NCBI GenBank assembly: GCA_903820745.1
Contig: CAIJIT010000162.1
Location: 1-64,000, forward strand
Length of the DNA stretch: 64,000 bases
Direction of reading: 5' to 3'
Source of the DNA: an uncultured Burkholderiales bacterium
GTDB taxonomy: Bacteria; Pseudomonadota; Gammaproteobacteria; Burkholderiales; Burkholderiaceae_C
Shown here: piece after piece, positions 14,733 to 22,581 of the stretch
How positions within the stretch are numbered: the first letter of the stretch is position 1
Layout of the letters: each line of letters begins with the position of its first letter
Notes under the pieces: model-generated
The model's input: only the letters and a program-made list of their open reading frames with translations
Told to the model about the DNA's origin: nothing
The model's database searches: none
Translations under genes and position numbers: made by a program

Positions 14733-15434
14733 TTAAATGCTAAGATACGTCGACATCACATCTTCATTGCTGGAGAGTTCAGCCGGTGTGCCCGAAAAAA
14801 CCACTTGGCCCTGGCTGAGCACGTAAACCTTAGTGGCCAAGGCCATCGCAAGGTAATAGTTTTGTTCGACCAACAAGATCGGTGTTCCGTTTTTTATAAT
14901 GTCCTTCAATATTTCCTCGAGGTAATCGACGATCGTCGGCGCTAGTCCCTCGCTAGGCTCGTCCAAGAGCAGCAATTCCGGATTGAGTATGAGCGCCCTG
15001 GCAATCGCTAGCATCTGCTGCTCGCCGCCCGAAAGCTGATTTCCCAAACTTTTTCCGCGGAGTGCGAGCCTGGGGAATAGCTGGTGGATACGATCAACCG
15101 TATAACCACCGACTGCGGGACGCGCTAGTCCTCCGGCCAAAGCGAGGTGTTCGTCGACCGTTACCGAGTTAAAGATACCCCGATTTTCAGGGACGTAGCC
15201 AACGCCACTGCGAGCAATGAGGAAGGTCTGCTCGGCCGTGATGTCACGCGAATTAAAAGTTATTCGCCCGCGCCTTGCAGGTACCAAGCCTAGAATGGAG
15301 CGCATTATGGTCGTTTTGCCTGCCCCATTGCGCCCGAGAATTGCAACACATTCGCCAGCAGCGACATGCAGGTTGATTCCCTGCAATACATGACTGTCAC
15401 CGTAATAGGTATGCACTCCCTCTAGGCTAAGCAT
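14733..15434 (-). CDS. Branched-chain amino-acid-type ABC transporter ATP-binding protein (LivF-like)
   Basis: GRNGAGKTT, QLSGGEQQMLAIARAL, LLLDEPSEGLAP. Confidence 0.93.
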   Translation of the reverse strand: MLSLEGVHTYYGDSHVLQGINLHVAAGECVAILGRNGAGKTTIMRSILGLVPARRGRITFNSRDITAEQTFLIARSGVGYVPENRGIFNSVTVDEHLALAGGLARPAVGGYTVDRIHQLFPRLALRGKSLGNQLSGGEQQMLAIARALILNPELLLLDEPSEGLAPTIVDYLEEILKDIIKNGTPILLVEQNYYLAMALATKVYVLSQGQVVFSGTPAELSSNEDVMSTYLSI

Positions 15435-16176
15435 TCGAGCGCTTTCCTAAATAAGCTTCACGAACTTGAGGATTCGAACGGATTTCCTGCGGCGTCCCGG
15501 ACGCGAGCATGGTGCCGTACGAGAGAACGGTTATTTTTTCGGCCACATTGAACACGACGTCCATGTCATGCTCAACCAAAAGAAGCGTGATCTCGGCCGG
15601 TAATTTCTGGATTAACTCTATCAACTGCTTCCGTTCTTTCGGGGAGGTTCCCGCAGCGGGTTCATCCAGAAGCAGAATCCGTGGATTCGAACAAAGCGCG
15701 ATTGCGACTTCAAGTTGTCGTTTCTGGCCATATGACAAATGCTTGACCTCCCGATGATGCACCTCACCAAGCTGCATCTGCGAGGCAATACTTTTTGCAG
15801 CGTTTATGACGTCTGGAAACCCATGACATGATCCAAATACACTGCGCCGGGAACTGTTGACCGCCTGACAAGCAAGCCTTATGTTTTCGATCACTGTCAG
15901 GCCTTCGAGAAGCATGTTCCGCTGAAACGAGCGCGAGAAACCGCACCGTGTCACAGCCTGAGGCGACATGCCGTGGCATGGCGCTCCTTCGATGTAGATT
16001 TCTCCACTGCTGGGTTTATCCCAGCCAGTAATTAGATTAAACAATGTCGTCTTGCCCGCACCATTGGGGCCGATAATCGCGTGCCGCTCCCCGGCCTTGA
16101 TGCTAAAGGTCAAATTAGATATGACTTCAATCGCGCCGAAAGACTTGCACAGGCCAGTGACTTCGAGGATATTCAT
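15427..16176 (-). CDS. ABC transporter ATP-binding protein (LivG-like)
   Basis: GPNGAGKTTLFNLITGW, LSYGQKRQLEVAIALCSNPRILLLDEPAAG, LLVEHDMDVVF. Confidence 0.93.
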   Translation of the reverse strand: MNILEVTGLCKSFGAIEVISNLTFSIKAGERHAIIGPNGAGKTTLFNLITGWDKPSSGEIYIEGAPCHGMSPQAVTRCGFSRSFQRNMLLEGLTVIENIRLACQAVNSSRRSVFGSCHGFPDVINAAKSIASQMQLGEVHHREVKHLSYGQKRQLEVAIALCSNPRILLLDEPAAGTSPKERKQLIELIQKLPAEITLLLVEHDMDVVFNVAEKITVLSYGTMLASGTPQEIRSNPQVREAYLGKRSNA

Positions 16177-17114
16177 GCGCGGACACGCTTCCGTAGTCCA
16201 ACGCAAAGTCCAATTATGCCGTCCTTGAGGAATGCAACGCAGAGCATGAAGAACAGTCCAAAGAAAATCAGATAGTCTTGGGTTAGCCTGCTCAGCCCGT
16301 ATTTCACGACAATGAATATTCCAGCGCCGAGTATCCCGCCGAGGACATATCGACGCCCTCCGATAATCACCATCAGAACGGCTTCCCCGCCGATCTGCCA
16401 ATTCATGATCTCTGGGCTAACGAAGTGGGTGTGCTGTGCGCTGAGGATACCGGCCACGGCGGCATAAAGAGCTGCGATCACAAAGGCGCCGGTTTTATAA
16501 TAGCTCACTGCGTAACTCATCGAAATCATTCTTTTTTCGTTTTCCCGAATGCCCACGAGCACGCTTCCAAAAGGGGAATGAATGAGTCGCCAGAATATAA
16601 GCAGCATCGCTACCGCGACAGCCAGGACTAAATAGTAAAAGCCAGTATCCGCCACAACGTTGATGTTGATGAGCGAGAAGTCCGGGCGGGCTATGCCAGG
16701 TAATCCATCCGAACCGCCGGTCGCCTTGGTTTTGATGGCCGCGCCATAAAACATTTGCCCGAAGGCCAAGGTGATTAGCAGGAATTCGACGTCGCGCGTG
16801 CGCGTACATATGATGCCGATCACTGTCGCAAGTACCAGCACAGTCAACAGGGTCGCCGGGATTGCAAGCCACAGCGACCAGCCTAGCAAATTAGCAAACA
16901 CACCGATACCGTATGCACCCATGCCAAGAAACATGGCATTGCCCAGTGGCACCAGTCCGGTATAGCCAAGCAATAGGTTCACACCAGACACGAAAATTCC
17001 GAAGATCAGGATCTCCGTTGCTAAGGTAACAGTAAAGCCGCCCAGAATGAGTGGGAAAATTAGTGCCACGGCCAGCGCCACGCACGCCCATACCAACTGT
17101 CTATTTAATTTCAT
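16173..17114 (-). CDS. ABC transporter permease (LivM-like)
   Basis: Multiple TM helices; NLLLGYTGLVPLGNAMFLGMGAYG; MVIIGGRRYVLGGILGAGIF. Confidence 0.9.
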   Translation of the reverse strand: MKLNRQLVWACVALAVALIFPLILGGFTVTLATEILIFGIFVSGVNLLLGYTGLVPLGNAMFLGMGAYGIGVFANLLGWSLWLAIPATLLTVLVLATVIGIICTRTRDVEFLLITLAFGQMFYGAAIKTKATGGSDGLPGIARPDFSLININVVADTGFYYLVLAVAVAMLLIFWRLIHSPFGSVLVGIRENEKRMISMSYAVSYYKTGAFVIAALYAAVAGILSAQHTHFVSPEIMNWQIGGEAVLMVIIGGRRYVLGGILGAGIFIVVKYGLSRLTQDYLIFFGLFFMLCVAFLKDGIIGLCVGLRKRVRA

Positions 17115-17992
17115 GCAGCACGCACCTGCTTGGCGAAAAGACCGGCGGGTTTGACGATCATGATGGCAATTAAAAGAATGTAGACGGCAAACAAGTCGAT
17201 TTGCGGAATATAGGTTTGCACTAGGCTGTCGACCATGCCAACGGTGAGCGCGCTGTAGAAAGAACCTTCAACGTTACCCAAACCGCCGATGATCACGACC
17301 ACGAAAGTGATCACGATGATCGTTATTCCCATATGTGCGTAGATGCCGAGTACAGGCGCAGCGACCACACCCGCAAGACCAGCCAGAGCAGCTCCAGCTC
17401 CAAACACCATCGCAAACGTCCATCTGATGTTCACGCCCATGCTGATGATCATCTCGCGGTCGTCCACACCTGCTCGTATGGTCGCCCCGATCAGCGTTTT
17501 TCGCAGAACTGCCCAGATACTCAGCGCGCAGAGCAGCCCGAGCCCAATGATGAACACTCGGTACTTGGGATAGGTCATGACCCCGAACAGGGACATCGAT
17601 CCGTCAAGCACAGGCGGAAGCTTGATGGTCTGTAAACTCGAACCGAAGACAACGTCTACCGTACCGGCAGTCGCGTAGAGCAGACCAAAGGTAAGCAGCG
17701 CTAAATCCAGATGCGATGAGCGCCCCTTTTCGGATAAAGGTTGCAGAACGCACAGTTGTAGCAACGTGCCGAAAACAAACAGCGCTGCTGGCCCGACCAT
17801 CAAAGCCAGCCAGAATGAGCCGGTCAATGTCATGGTCAGGTATCCGACGTAGGCCCCCAAGGTGTAAAAGGCACCATGTGCGAGGTTGAGGATGTTCATC
17901 AAGCCGAAAATCAGCGTGAAACCGGCCGCGAGCAAGAACACGAGCATGCCCAATTGCAACCCGTTCAGTGCGCCGAGGATGAATAAATCCAC
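17111..17992 (-). CDS. ABC transporter permease (LivH-like)
   Basis: LAAGFTLIFGLMNILNLAHGAFYTLGAYVGY; VVIIGGLGNVEGSFYSALTVGM. Confidence 0.92.
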   Translation of the reverse strand: MDLFILGALNGLQLGMLVFLLAAGFTLIFGLMNILNLAHGAFYTLGAYVGYLTMTLTGSFWLALMVGPAALFVFGTLLQLCVLQPLSEKGRSSHLDLALLTFGLLYATAGTVDVVFGSSLQTIKLPPVLDGSMSLFGVMTYPKYRVFIIGLGLLCALSIWAVLRKTLIGATIRAGVDDREMIISMGVNIRWTFAMVFGAGAALAGLAGVVAAPVLGIYAHMGITIIVITFVVVIIGGLGNVEGSFYSALTVGMVDSLVQTYIPQIDLFAVYILLIAIMIVKPAGLFAKQVRAA

Positions 17993-18166
17993 GCTAGCTT
18001 GCCCGCACTTGGCGCACGCCGCCTAGATGATTCGGCTTGGAGGGGGTCCACTTGGACACAGAGAAACACCAGTTCGAGAAAAACATGCTCTTCCTTTGCC
18101 CTAAATATTCCGGGAGCTATCTAGTTCCGGATAAGGTCGGTCGAATCCCGCTTCTTCTACCTACGT

Positions 18167-18658
18167 TTACTTCTGGGCGCCGTCCCGATGAATCACGATT
18201 CGGGCTGTATCCCTGAGTAATTTACGCATTGAATCCCATCGATCGGTACCGATCAATTTCAACAGCGACTCCTGCGCGGCAAGCCACCTTGGCTCGGCTT
18301 CGGCTAGCAATAATCTCCCCTTGGCAGTGAGTCGCACCGTGCGGACGCGACGGTCCTCGCCGGACTCAATGCATACCAACTCGTTTTTCTCCAGGGGATC
18401 CAAGGCGCGACGCACGCTCGTTCGGTCCATAAGCATGGAACGCCCAATTGAACTTATGGCGATTCCCTCGTCAAATGCGATCAGCCTAACCAAAGAAAAC
18501 TGCGTAATCGTGAGCCCAGAACCGCGCATGCAGTCGTCGTACATGCGCGTAACGGCACGCGTGGTGCGGCGAAGATCAAGATCGAAACAGGCGCACTCAT
18601 TCCGCGCACTTGCTTTCTTTTCTTTTCTCTCATCGAGTGAAACCATTTGCTCTAGCAC
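18167..18658 (-). CDS. MarR-family transcriptional regulator
   Basis: Winged HTH: GLTITQFSLVRLIAFDEGIAISSIGRSMLMDRTSVRRALDPLEKNELVCIESGEDRRVRTVRLTAKGRLLL. Confidence 0.88.
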   Translation of the reverse strand: MLEQMVSLDERKEKKASARNECACFDLDLRRTTRAVTRMYDDCMRGSGLTITQFSLVRLIAFDEGIAISSIGRSMLMDRTSVRRALDPLEKNELVCIESGEDRRVRTVRLTAKGRLLLAEAEPRWLAAQESLLKLIGTDRWDSMRKLLRDTARIVIHRDGAQK

Positions 18659-18687
18659 CCGTGCATGTGTAGACTAACAATTTATAG

Positions 18688-18730
18688 GTGCGTACACACT
18701 TGTTTTGAGAATTGTATGGTGCGTACACAC
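18688..18730. promoter_or_regulatory. Two direct copies of near-palindrome GTGCGTACACAC (18688-18699, 18719-18730): candidate MarR operators in divergent promoter
   Basis: Identical 12-mers 31 bp apart, each matching its reverse complement at 10/12 positions, between the MarR gene and the divergent SDR gene. Confidence 0.6.
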
Positions 18731-18803
18731 GCTTTGCAAGCGTCTAGACAGGCAAATAACCGTGATGACGGCACTGAATACCAATAACTCGGGGAAAACA
18801 CTT

Positions 18804-19535
18804 ATGAACTCAACTGCAAAAGTTGCATTGGTTGTTGGGGCCGGCGACAGCCTTGGATCGGCGATCGCACGACGCTTTGCGCGAGAGGGCTTCACCGTGT
18901 GTGTGGCCCGGCGAAATGCCAACCTGTTACAGGGCCTGGTGGATGAAATTAGCGCTGCAGGAGGACAGGCCATACCGTTCGGCGTCGATGCCCGACGGGA
19001 GGAGCAAGTTATCGAGTTATTCGCCAAGATCGAAGCTGAGGTTGGTCCGATCCAGGTCGTCGTCTTCAATATCGGCGCGAATGTCAAATTCAATCTCGTC
19101 GAGACCACAGCCAGGATCTATTTCAAGGTTTGGGAAATGGGCTGCATGGCAGGTTTCTTGACTGGTCGAGAGGCCGCCAAGTACATGGCACCCCGCGGCT
19201 GTGGGACCATGTTCTTCACCGGTGCCACCGCGAGCGTTCGGGGATCCGTTGGTTACGCCGCCTTCGCCACTGCAAAGCACGGACTCAGAGCGCTCGCTCA
19301 AAGCATGGCGCGTGAATTCGGGGCCCAAGGCATCCATGTGGTGCACACGCTAATCGACGGCCCGATAGACACACCTTTCGTGCGCGAGCGTTTTCCGGAA
19401 CTGGTTGCTTCAAGGAGTGCTGACGGATTACTTGCACCGGATGACATAGCAGAGACCTACTGGGCGCTACATCAGCAAAAGCGCAGTGCGTGGACTTTTG
19501 AAATCGACCTTAGGCCTTCGGTCGAACCCTGGTAA
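18804..19535 (+). CDS. SDR family oxidoreductase with Phe in place of the catalytic Tyr (FATAK)
   Basis: VALVVGAGDSLGSAIARRFAREGFTV; TGATASVRGSVGYAAFATAKHGLRALAQSMAREFGAQGIHVVHTLIDGPID. Confidence 0.88.
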   Translation: MNSTAKVALVVGAGDSLGSAIARRFAREGFTVCVARRNANLLQGLVDEISAAGGQAIPFGVDARREEQVIELFAKIEAEVGPIQVVVFNIGANVKFNLVETTARIYFKVWEMGCMAGFLTGREAAKYMAPRGCGTMFFTGATASVRGSVGYAAFATAKHGLRALAQSMAREFGAQGIHVVHTLIDGPIDTPFVRERFPELVASRSADGLLAPDDIAETYWALHQQKRSAWTFEIDLRPSVEPW

Positions 19536-19560
19536 CCAACTTCAATAACGGGAGAATAAT

Positions 19561-20148
19561 ATGTCCAAGCAGGTTGATTTTTACTTTGATTACGGTAGCC
19601 CTGCGAGCTATCTTGCACATACCCAGTTGCCAAGTATCGTCAAGCGAACCGGCGCCACAGTCAACTACAAGCCCATCTTGCTAGGCGGTATCTTCATGGC
19701 TACGGGCAACAAGTCGCCAGTCGAGATTCCTCAAAAGAAGAATTGGATGACCCAAGACCTGCAAAATTTCGCACGGCAATACGGTGTTCCATTGCGCTGG
19801 AATCAATATTTCCCGATCAATACCCTGGCGCTGATGCGCGGCGCGATCTTCGCTCAGCGCGAAAATTTTCTTCTTCCCTATTCTGATGCGATCTTTAAAG
19901 CCATCTGGGTGGACGACCTCAATATGGGCGATCCGCAGCAGATCGGTAGCGTGCTTAAAAGCGCAGGGCTTGATGCTGGAAATATTTTTGCTGCGGTCGG
20001 CGATCCTGTCATAAAGGATGCGCTCAAGGATGCAACCAACATCGCCGTCGAGCGCGGGGCATTCGGAGCACCCACGTTCTTTGTCGGGGAACAAATGTTT
20101 TTCGGACAAGACCGCCTGAATTTTGTCGAGAAAGCACTCAACAGCTAG
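19561..20148 (+). CDS. 2-hydroxychromene-2-carboxylate isomerase-like (DsbA/GST-kappa family) protein
   Basis: VDFYFDYGSPASYLAHTQLPSIVKRTGATVNYKPILLGGIFMATGN; GAFGAPTFFVGEQMFFGQDRLNFVEKAL. Confidence 0.9.
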   Translation: MSKQVDFYFDYGSPASYLAHTQLPSIVKRTGATVNYKPILLGGIFMATGNKSPVEIPQKKNWMTQDLQNFARQYGVPLRWNQYFPINTLALMRGAIFAQRENFLLPYSDAIFKAIWVDDLNMGDPQQIGSVLKSAGLDAGNIFAAVGDPVIKDALKDATNIAVERGAFGAPTFFVGEQMFFGQDRLNFVEKALNS

Positions 20149-20161
20149 TGGCAGGAGCAAT

Positions 20162-20193
20162 TGACATCCTCCCCGCCCTGAAGGGCGAGGTTT
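20162..20193. mobile_element. Orphan IS200/IS605-like end hairpin (TGACATCCTCCCCGCCCTGAAGGGCGAGGTTT)
   Basis: Typical IS200/IS605-type end sequence; resembles the hairpin at 151-178 (CCTCCCCGCCATGAATGGCGGGGTTT). No transposase ORF adjacent. Confidence 0.5.
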
Positions 20194-20275
20194 GCCGCGC
20201 AACCGATCAGCAGAAGTGAAAGGTGGCTGGGAAGAAGCAACCGGACGAGGGTCGTCCGTTGTCGATTCCCATGTA

Positions 20276-20309
20276 AAAGGCCTCCGAGTATCGCTACTTG
20301 GAGGCCTTT
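20276..20309 (-). terminator. Intrinsic terminator-like hairpin downstream of tRNA-Thr
   Basis: AAAGGCCTCC-N14-GGAGGCCTTT perfect 10-bp stem, followed by T-rich sequence on the minus strand. Confidence 0.7.
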
Positions 20310-20320
20310 GTCTTACCTGA

Positions 20321-20396
20321 TGGTGCCGCTTGTCGGATTCGAACTGACGACCTACCGCTTACAAGGCGGTTGCTCTACCAACTGAGCTAAAGCGGC
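20321..20396 (-). tRNA. tRNA-Thr (anticodon UGU), CCA encoded
   Basis: Minus strand GCCGCTTTAGCTCAGTTGGTAGAGCAACCGCCTTGTAAGCGGTAGGTCGTCAGTTCGAATCCGACAAGCGGCACCA folds as cloverleaf; one A-C mismatch in the T stem. Confidence 0.96.
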
Positions 20397-20427
20397 ACAG
20401 CGCTACATTCTAGCTGCAATTTCGGCT

Positions 20428-21018
20428 TTACTTGACCAACTTCAATGCCGGACGATTTCCACCACCCGCCGGGCTGCCATCGGGATCGTCGCCAGGCCCT
20501 GGAGGGTCATCAGCGGCGGCGGCCGGTTTTGCCAGGCCGGTCAGCGCTTCCGTATTGCTCTCCGGGCTCGACGCCAGCCTCAAGCCGCGCAGCGGTGTGA
20601 CCGGCCTACCGACTGCTGTTCCCATGGGGTTGCGTTTGTCGAGTGCCGTGGCGACCGGAGCGCCGTTGGCACTGGGCGCCGGGAAGGCCATGCCTTGGCC
20701 GTTTTCCCGGGCATAGATCGCCACCACATGATCGACAGGCACGATGATTTCCCGCGCCACACCGCCGAAACGAGCCTTGAACTGGACAAACTCGTTGCCG
20801 AGCTCGAGGTTGCTGGTGGCATCGAAACCGACATTGAGGACGATTTCGTTCTTGCTGACATACTCCGTCGGCACCTGCACCGAACTGTCGACGTGCACAG
20901 CGATATAGGGCGTAAAGCCATTGTCCGTGCACCAGTCGTGCAAAGCACGGATCAGGTAAGGCCGGGTCGAGCTGCTCGAGCCGTTCGCCGGCCCGCCGAT
21001 GTCAGTGCTTTGTTCCAT
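20428..21018 (-). CDS. sspB: ClpXP protease specificity-enhancing factor SspB
   Basis: TRPYLIRALHDWCTDNGFTPYIAVHVD...; C-terminal RPALKLVK ClpX-binding-type tail. Confidence 0.93.
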   Translation of the reverse strand: MEQSTDIGGPANGSSSSTRPYLIRALHDWCTDNGFTPYIAVHVDSSVQVPTEYVSKNEIVLNVGFDATSNLELGNEFVQFKARFGGVAREIIVPVDHVVAIYARENGQGMAFPAPSANGAPVATALDKRNPMGTAVGRPVTPLRGLRLASSPESNTEALTGLAKPAAAADDPPGPGDDPDGSPAGGGNRPALKLVK

Positions 21019-21025
21019 GGCTGGC

Positions 21026-21643
21026 TTACTTGCGCATGACCTTTTCGGAAGGCGTCAACGCCTCGATATAGGCCGGGCGCGAGAAGATCCGTTCGGCATA
21101 GCGCAGCAGCGGCAAGGCGTTCTTCGACATGTCGATGCCGTAGTAGTCAAGACGCCACAGCAGCGGCGCAATGGCCACGTCGAGCATCGAAAAATCGTCG
21201 CCCAGCATGTACTTGTTCTTCATGAAGATTGGCGCCAGCTGGGTCAGCCGATCACGGATCTGCGAACGCGCCTTGTCCAGCAGCTTGTCGGTCGCTTTCG
21301 GGCTGTTGCCGCGTCCTTCAAGCACATTGACATGGGCGAACAGTTCCTTCTCGAAATTGAGCAGGAAGAGCCGCACGCGGGCGCGTGCCACCGGGTCGCC
21401 AGGCATCAGTTGCGGATGCGGAAAACGCTCATCGATGTACTCGTTGATGATGTGCGACTCGTACAGGATCAGGTCGCGTTCGACCAGGATCGGCACTTCG
21501 TTGTACGGATTCATCAGGGCGATGTCTTCGGGCTTGGCGAACAAGTCGACATCGCGGATTTCAAAATCCATGCCCTTTTCAAACAGCACGAAGCGGCAGC
21601 GGTGCGAGTAAGGGCAGGTGGTTCCAGAATAAAGCACCATCAT
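21026..21643 (-). CDS. sspA: Stringent starvation protein A (GST fold)
   Basis: MMVLYSGTTCPYSHRCRFVLFEKGMDFEIRDVDLFAKPEDIALMNPYNEVPILVERDLILYESHIINEYIDERFPHP. Confidence 0.94.
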   Translation of the reverse strand: MMVLYSGTTCPYSHRCRFVLFEKGMDFEIRDVDLFAKPEDIALMNPYNEVPILVERDLILYESHIINEYIDERFPHPQLMPGDPVARARVRLFLLNFEKELFAHVNVLEGRGNSPKATDKLLDKARSQIRDRLTQLAPIFMKNKYMLGDDFSMLDVAIAPLLWRLDYYGIDMSKNALPLLRYAERIFSRPAYIEALTPSEKVMRK

Positions 21644-21780
21644 GGCAGCAGGCTCCCGAATAGTCAGTTGAAAGGGTCGCGGCCCCGATCAACCGGGTGC
21701 CCGCACAAGTACAAACGCAGTGGGAGGCTCAAAGAGCACCCACTGCGCAACGGTCCCGGCTTGCGCCGGGGCCGCGACAT

Positions 21781-22563
21781 CTATTTAACGTCTTTCCAGA
21801 AAGACGCGTTCAATCTCCAGGCGATCACGGAGAAGACACCGAGGAACAGCAGAACCCAGATGCCCAGGCGGAAACGCTGCGACTGGACCGGCTCGCCCAT
21901 CCACTGCAGATAAGCCACCAGGTCACCAATCGATTCGTCAAACTGGTGCGCATCCATTTTTCCCGGCGTCAACTGTTCGAAGCCCTGAAATACATGGATG
22001 GTCTTGCCGTGCTCATGCGGGTCGGCCTGTTCACCGAATTTGGCCCCGCGCTGACCTTGCAATTCCCACAACACATTGGGCATCGCCACCGTCGGGAAAG
22101 CCATATTGTTCCAGCCAGTGGCCTTGCTGTCATCCCTGTAGAAGGTACGCAGATAAGTGTAAAGATAGTCGGCACCCGAACCCTTGGCCCCATCGGCGCG
22201 CGACCGGGCAATCACGGTAAGGTCCGGCGGCAAGGCTCCAAACCAGTCCTTGGCCTGCTTGGGATCGAGCGACACCGTCATCAGGCCGCCGACCTTGTCG
22301 GTCGCGAACATCAGATTGGACTTGATCTGAGCCTCGGTCAGGCCGAGGTCGCGCATACGGTTGTAGCGCATGTAAGAGGCCGAATGGCAGTTCAGGCAGT
22401 AATTGACGAACAGCTTGGCGCCGTTCTGCAACGCTGCCATGTCGGTCATCTTGTCCTTGGGGAACTTGTCCCACTCGATCCCTACTCCAGAAGCATTGGC
22501 CCCGGAAACCAATCCGGCAGCCATGCACAGGGAGGTCAGCAACTTGGCGATGAGTTTCTTCAT
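21781..22563 (-). CDS. petC: Ubiquinol-cytochrome c reductase cytochrome c1
   Basis: CLNCHSASYMRYNRMRDLGLTEAQIK heme c motif; C-terminal TM anchor. Confidence 0.95.
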   Translation of the reverse strand: MKKLIAKLLTSLCMAAGLVSGANASGVGIEWDKFPKDKMTDMAALQNGAKLFVNYCLNCHSASYMRYNRMRDLGLTEAQIKSNLMFATDKVGGLMTVSLDPKQAKDWFGALPPDLTVIARSRADGAKGSGADYLYTYLRTFYRDDSKATGWNNMAFPTVAMPNVLWELQGQRGAKFGEQADPHEHGKTIHVFQGFEQLTPGKMDAHQFDESIGDLVAYLQWMGEPVQSQRFRLGIWVLLFLGVFSVIAWRLNASFWKDVK

Positions 22564-22581
22564 TCTTTGGACTCCTGTGCT

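Noticed and set aside
14733-17992. Liv transporter as a novel transport system
   Set aside because: Standard HAAT-family LivFGMH organisation; only its context in the accessory block is of interest.
18705-18803. N-terminal extension of the SDR ORF (start at 18705)
   Set aside because: The extension covers the MarR operator region; ATG at 18804 gives the normal SDR N-terminus before the glycine-rich motif.
20321-20396. tRNA-Thr as integration site of an integrase-type island
   Set aside because: No integrase gene and no duplicate of the tRNA 3' end seen near the left boundary (about 9.0 kb); tRNA proximity noted only as circumstantial.
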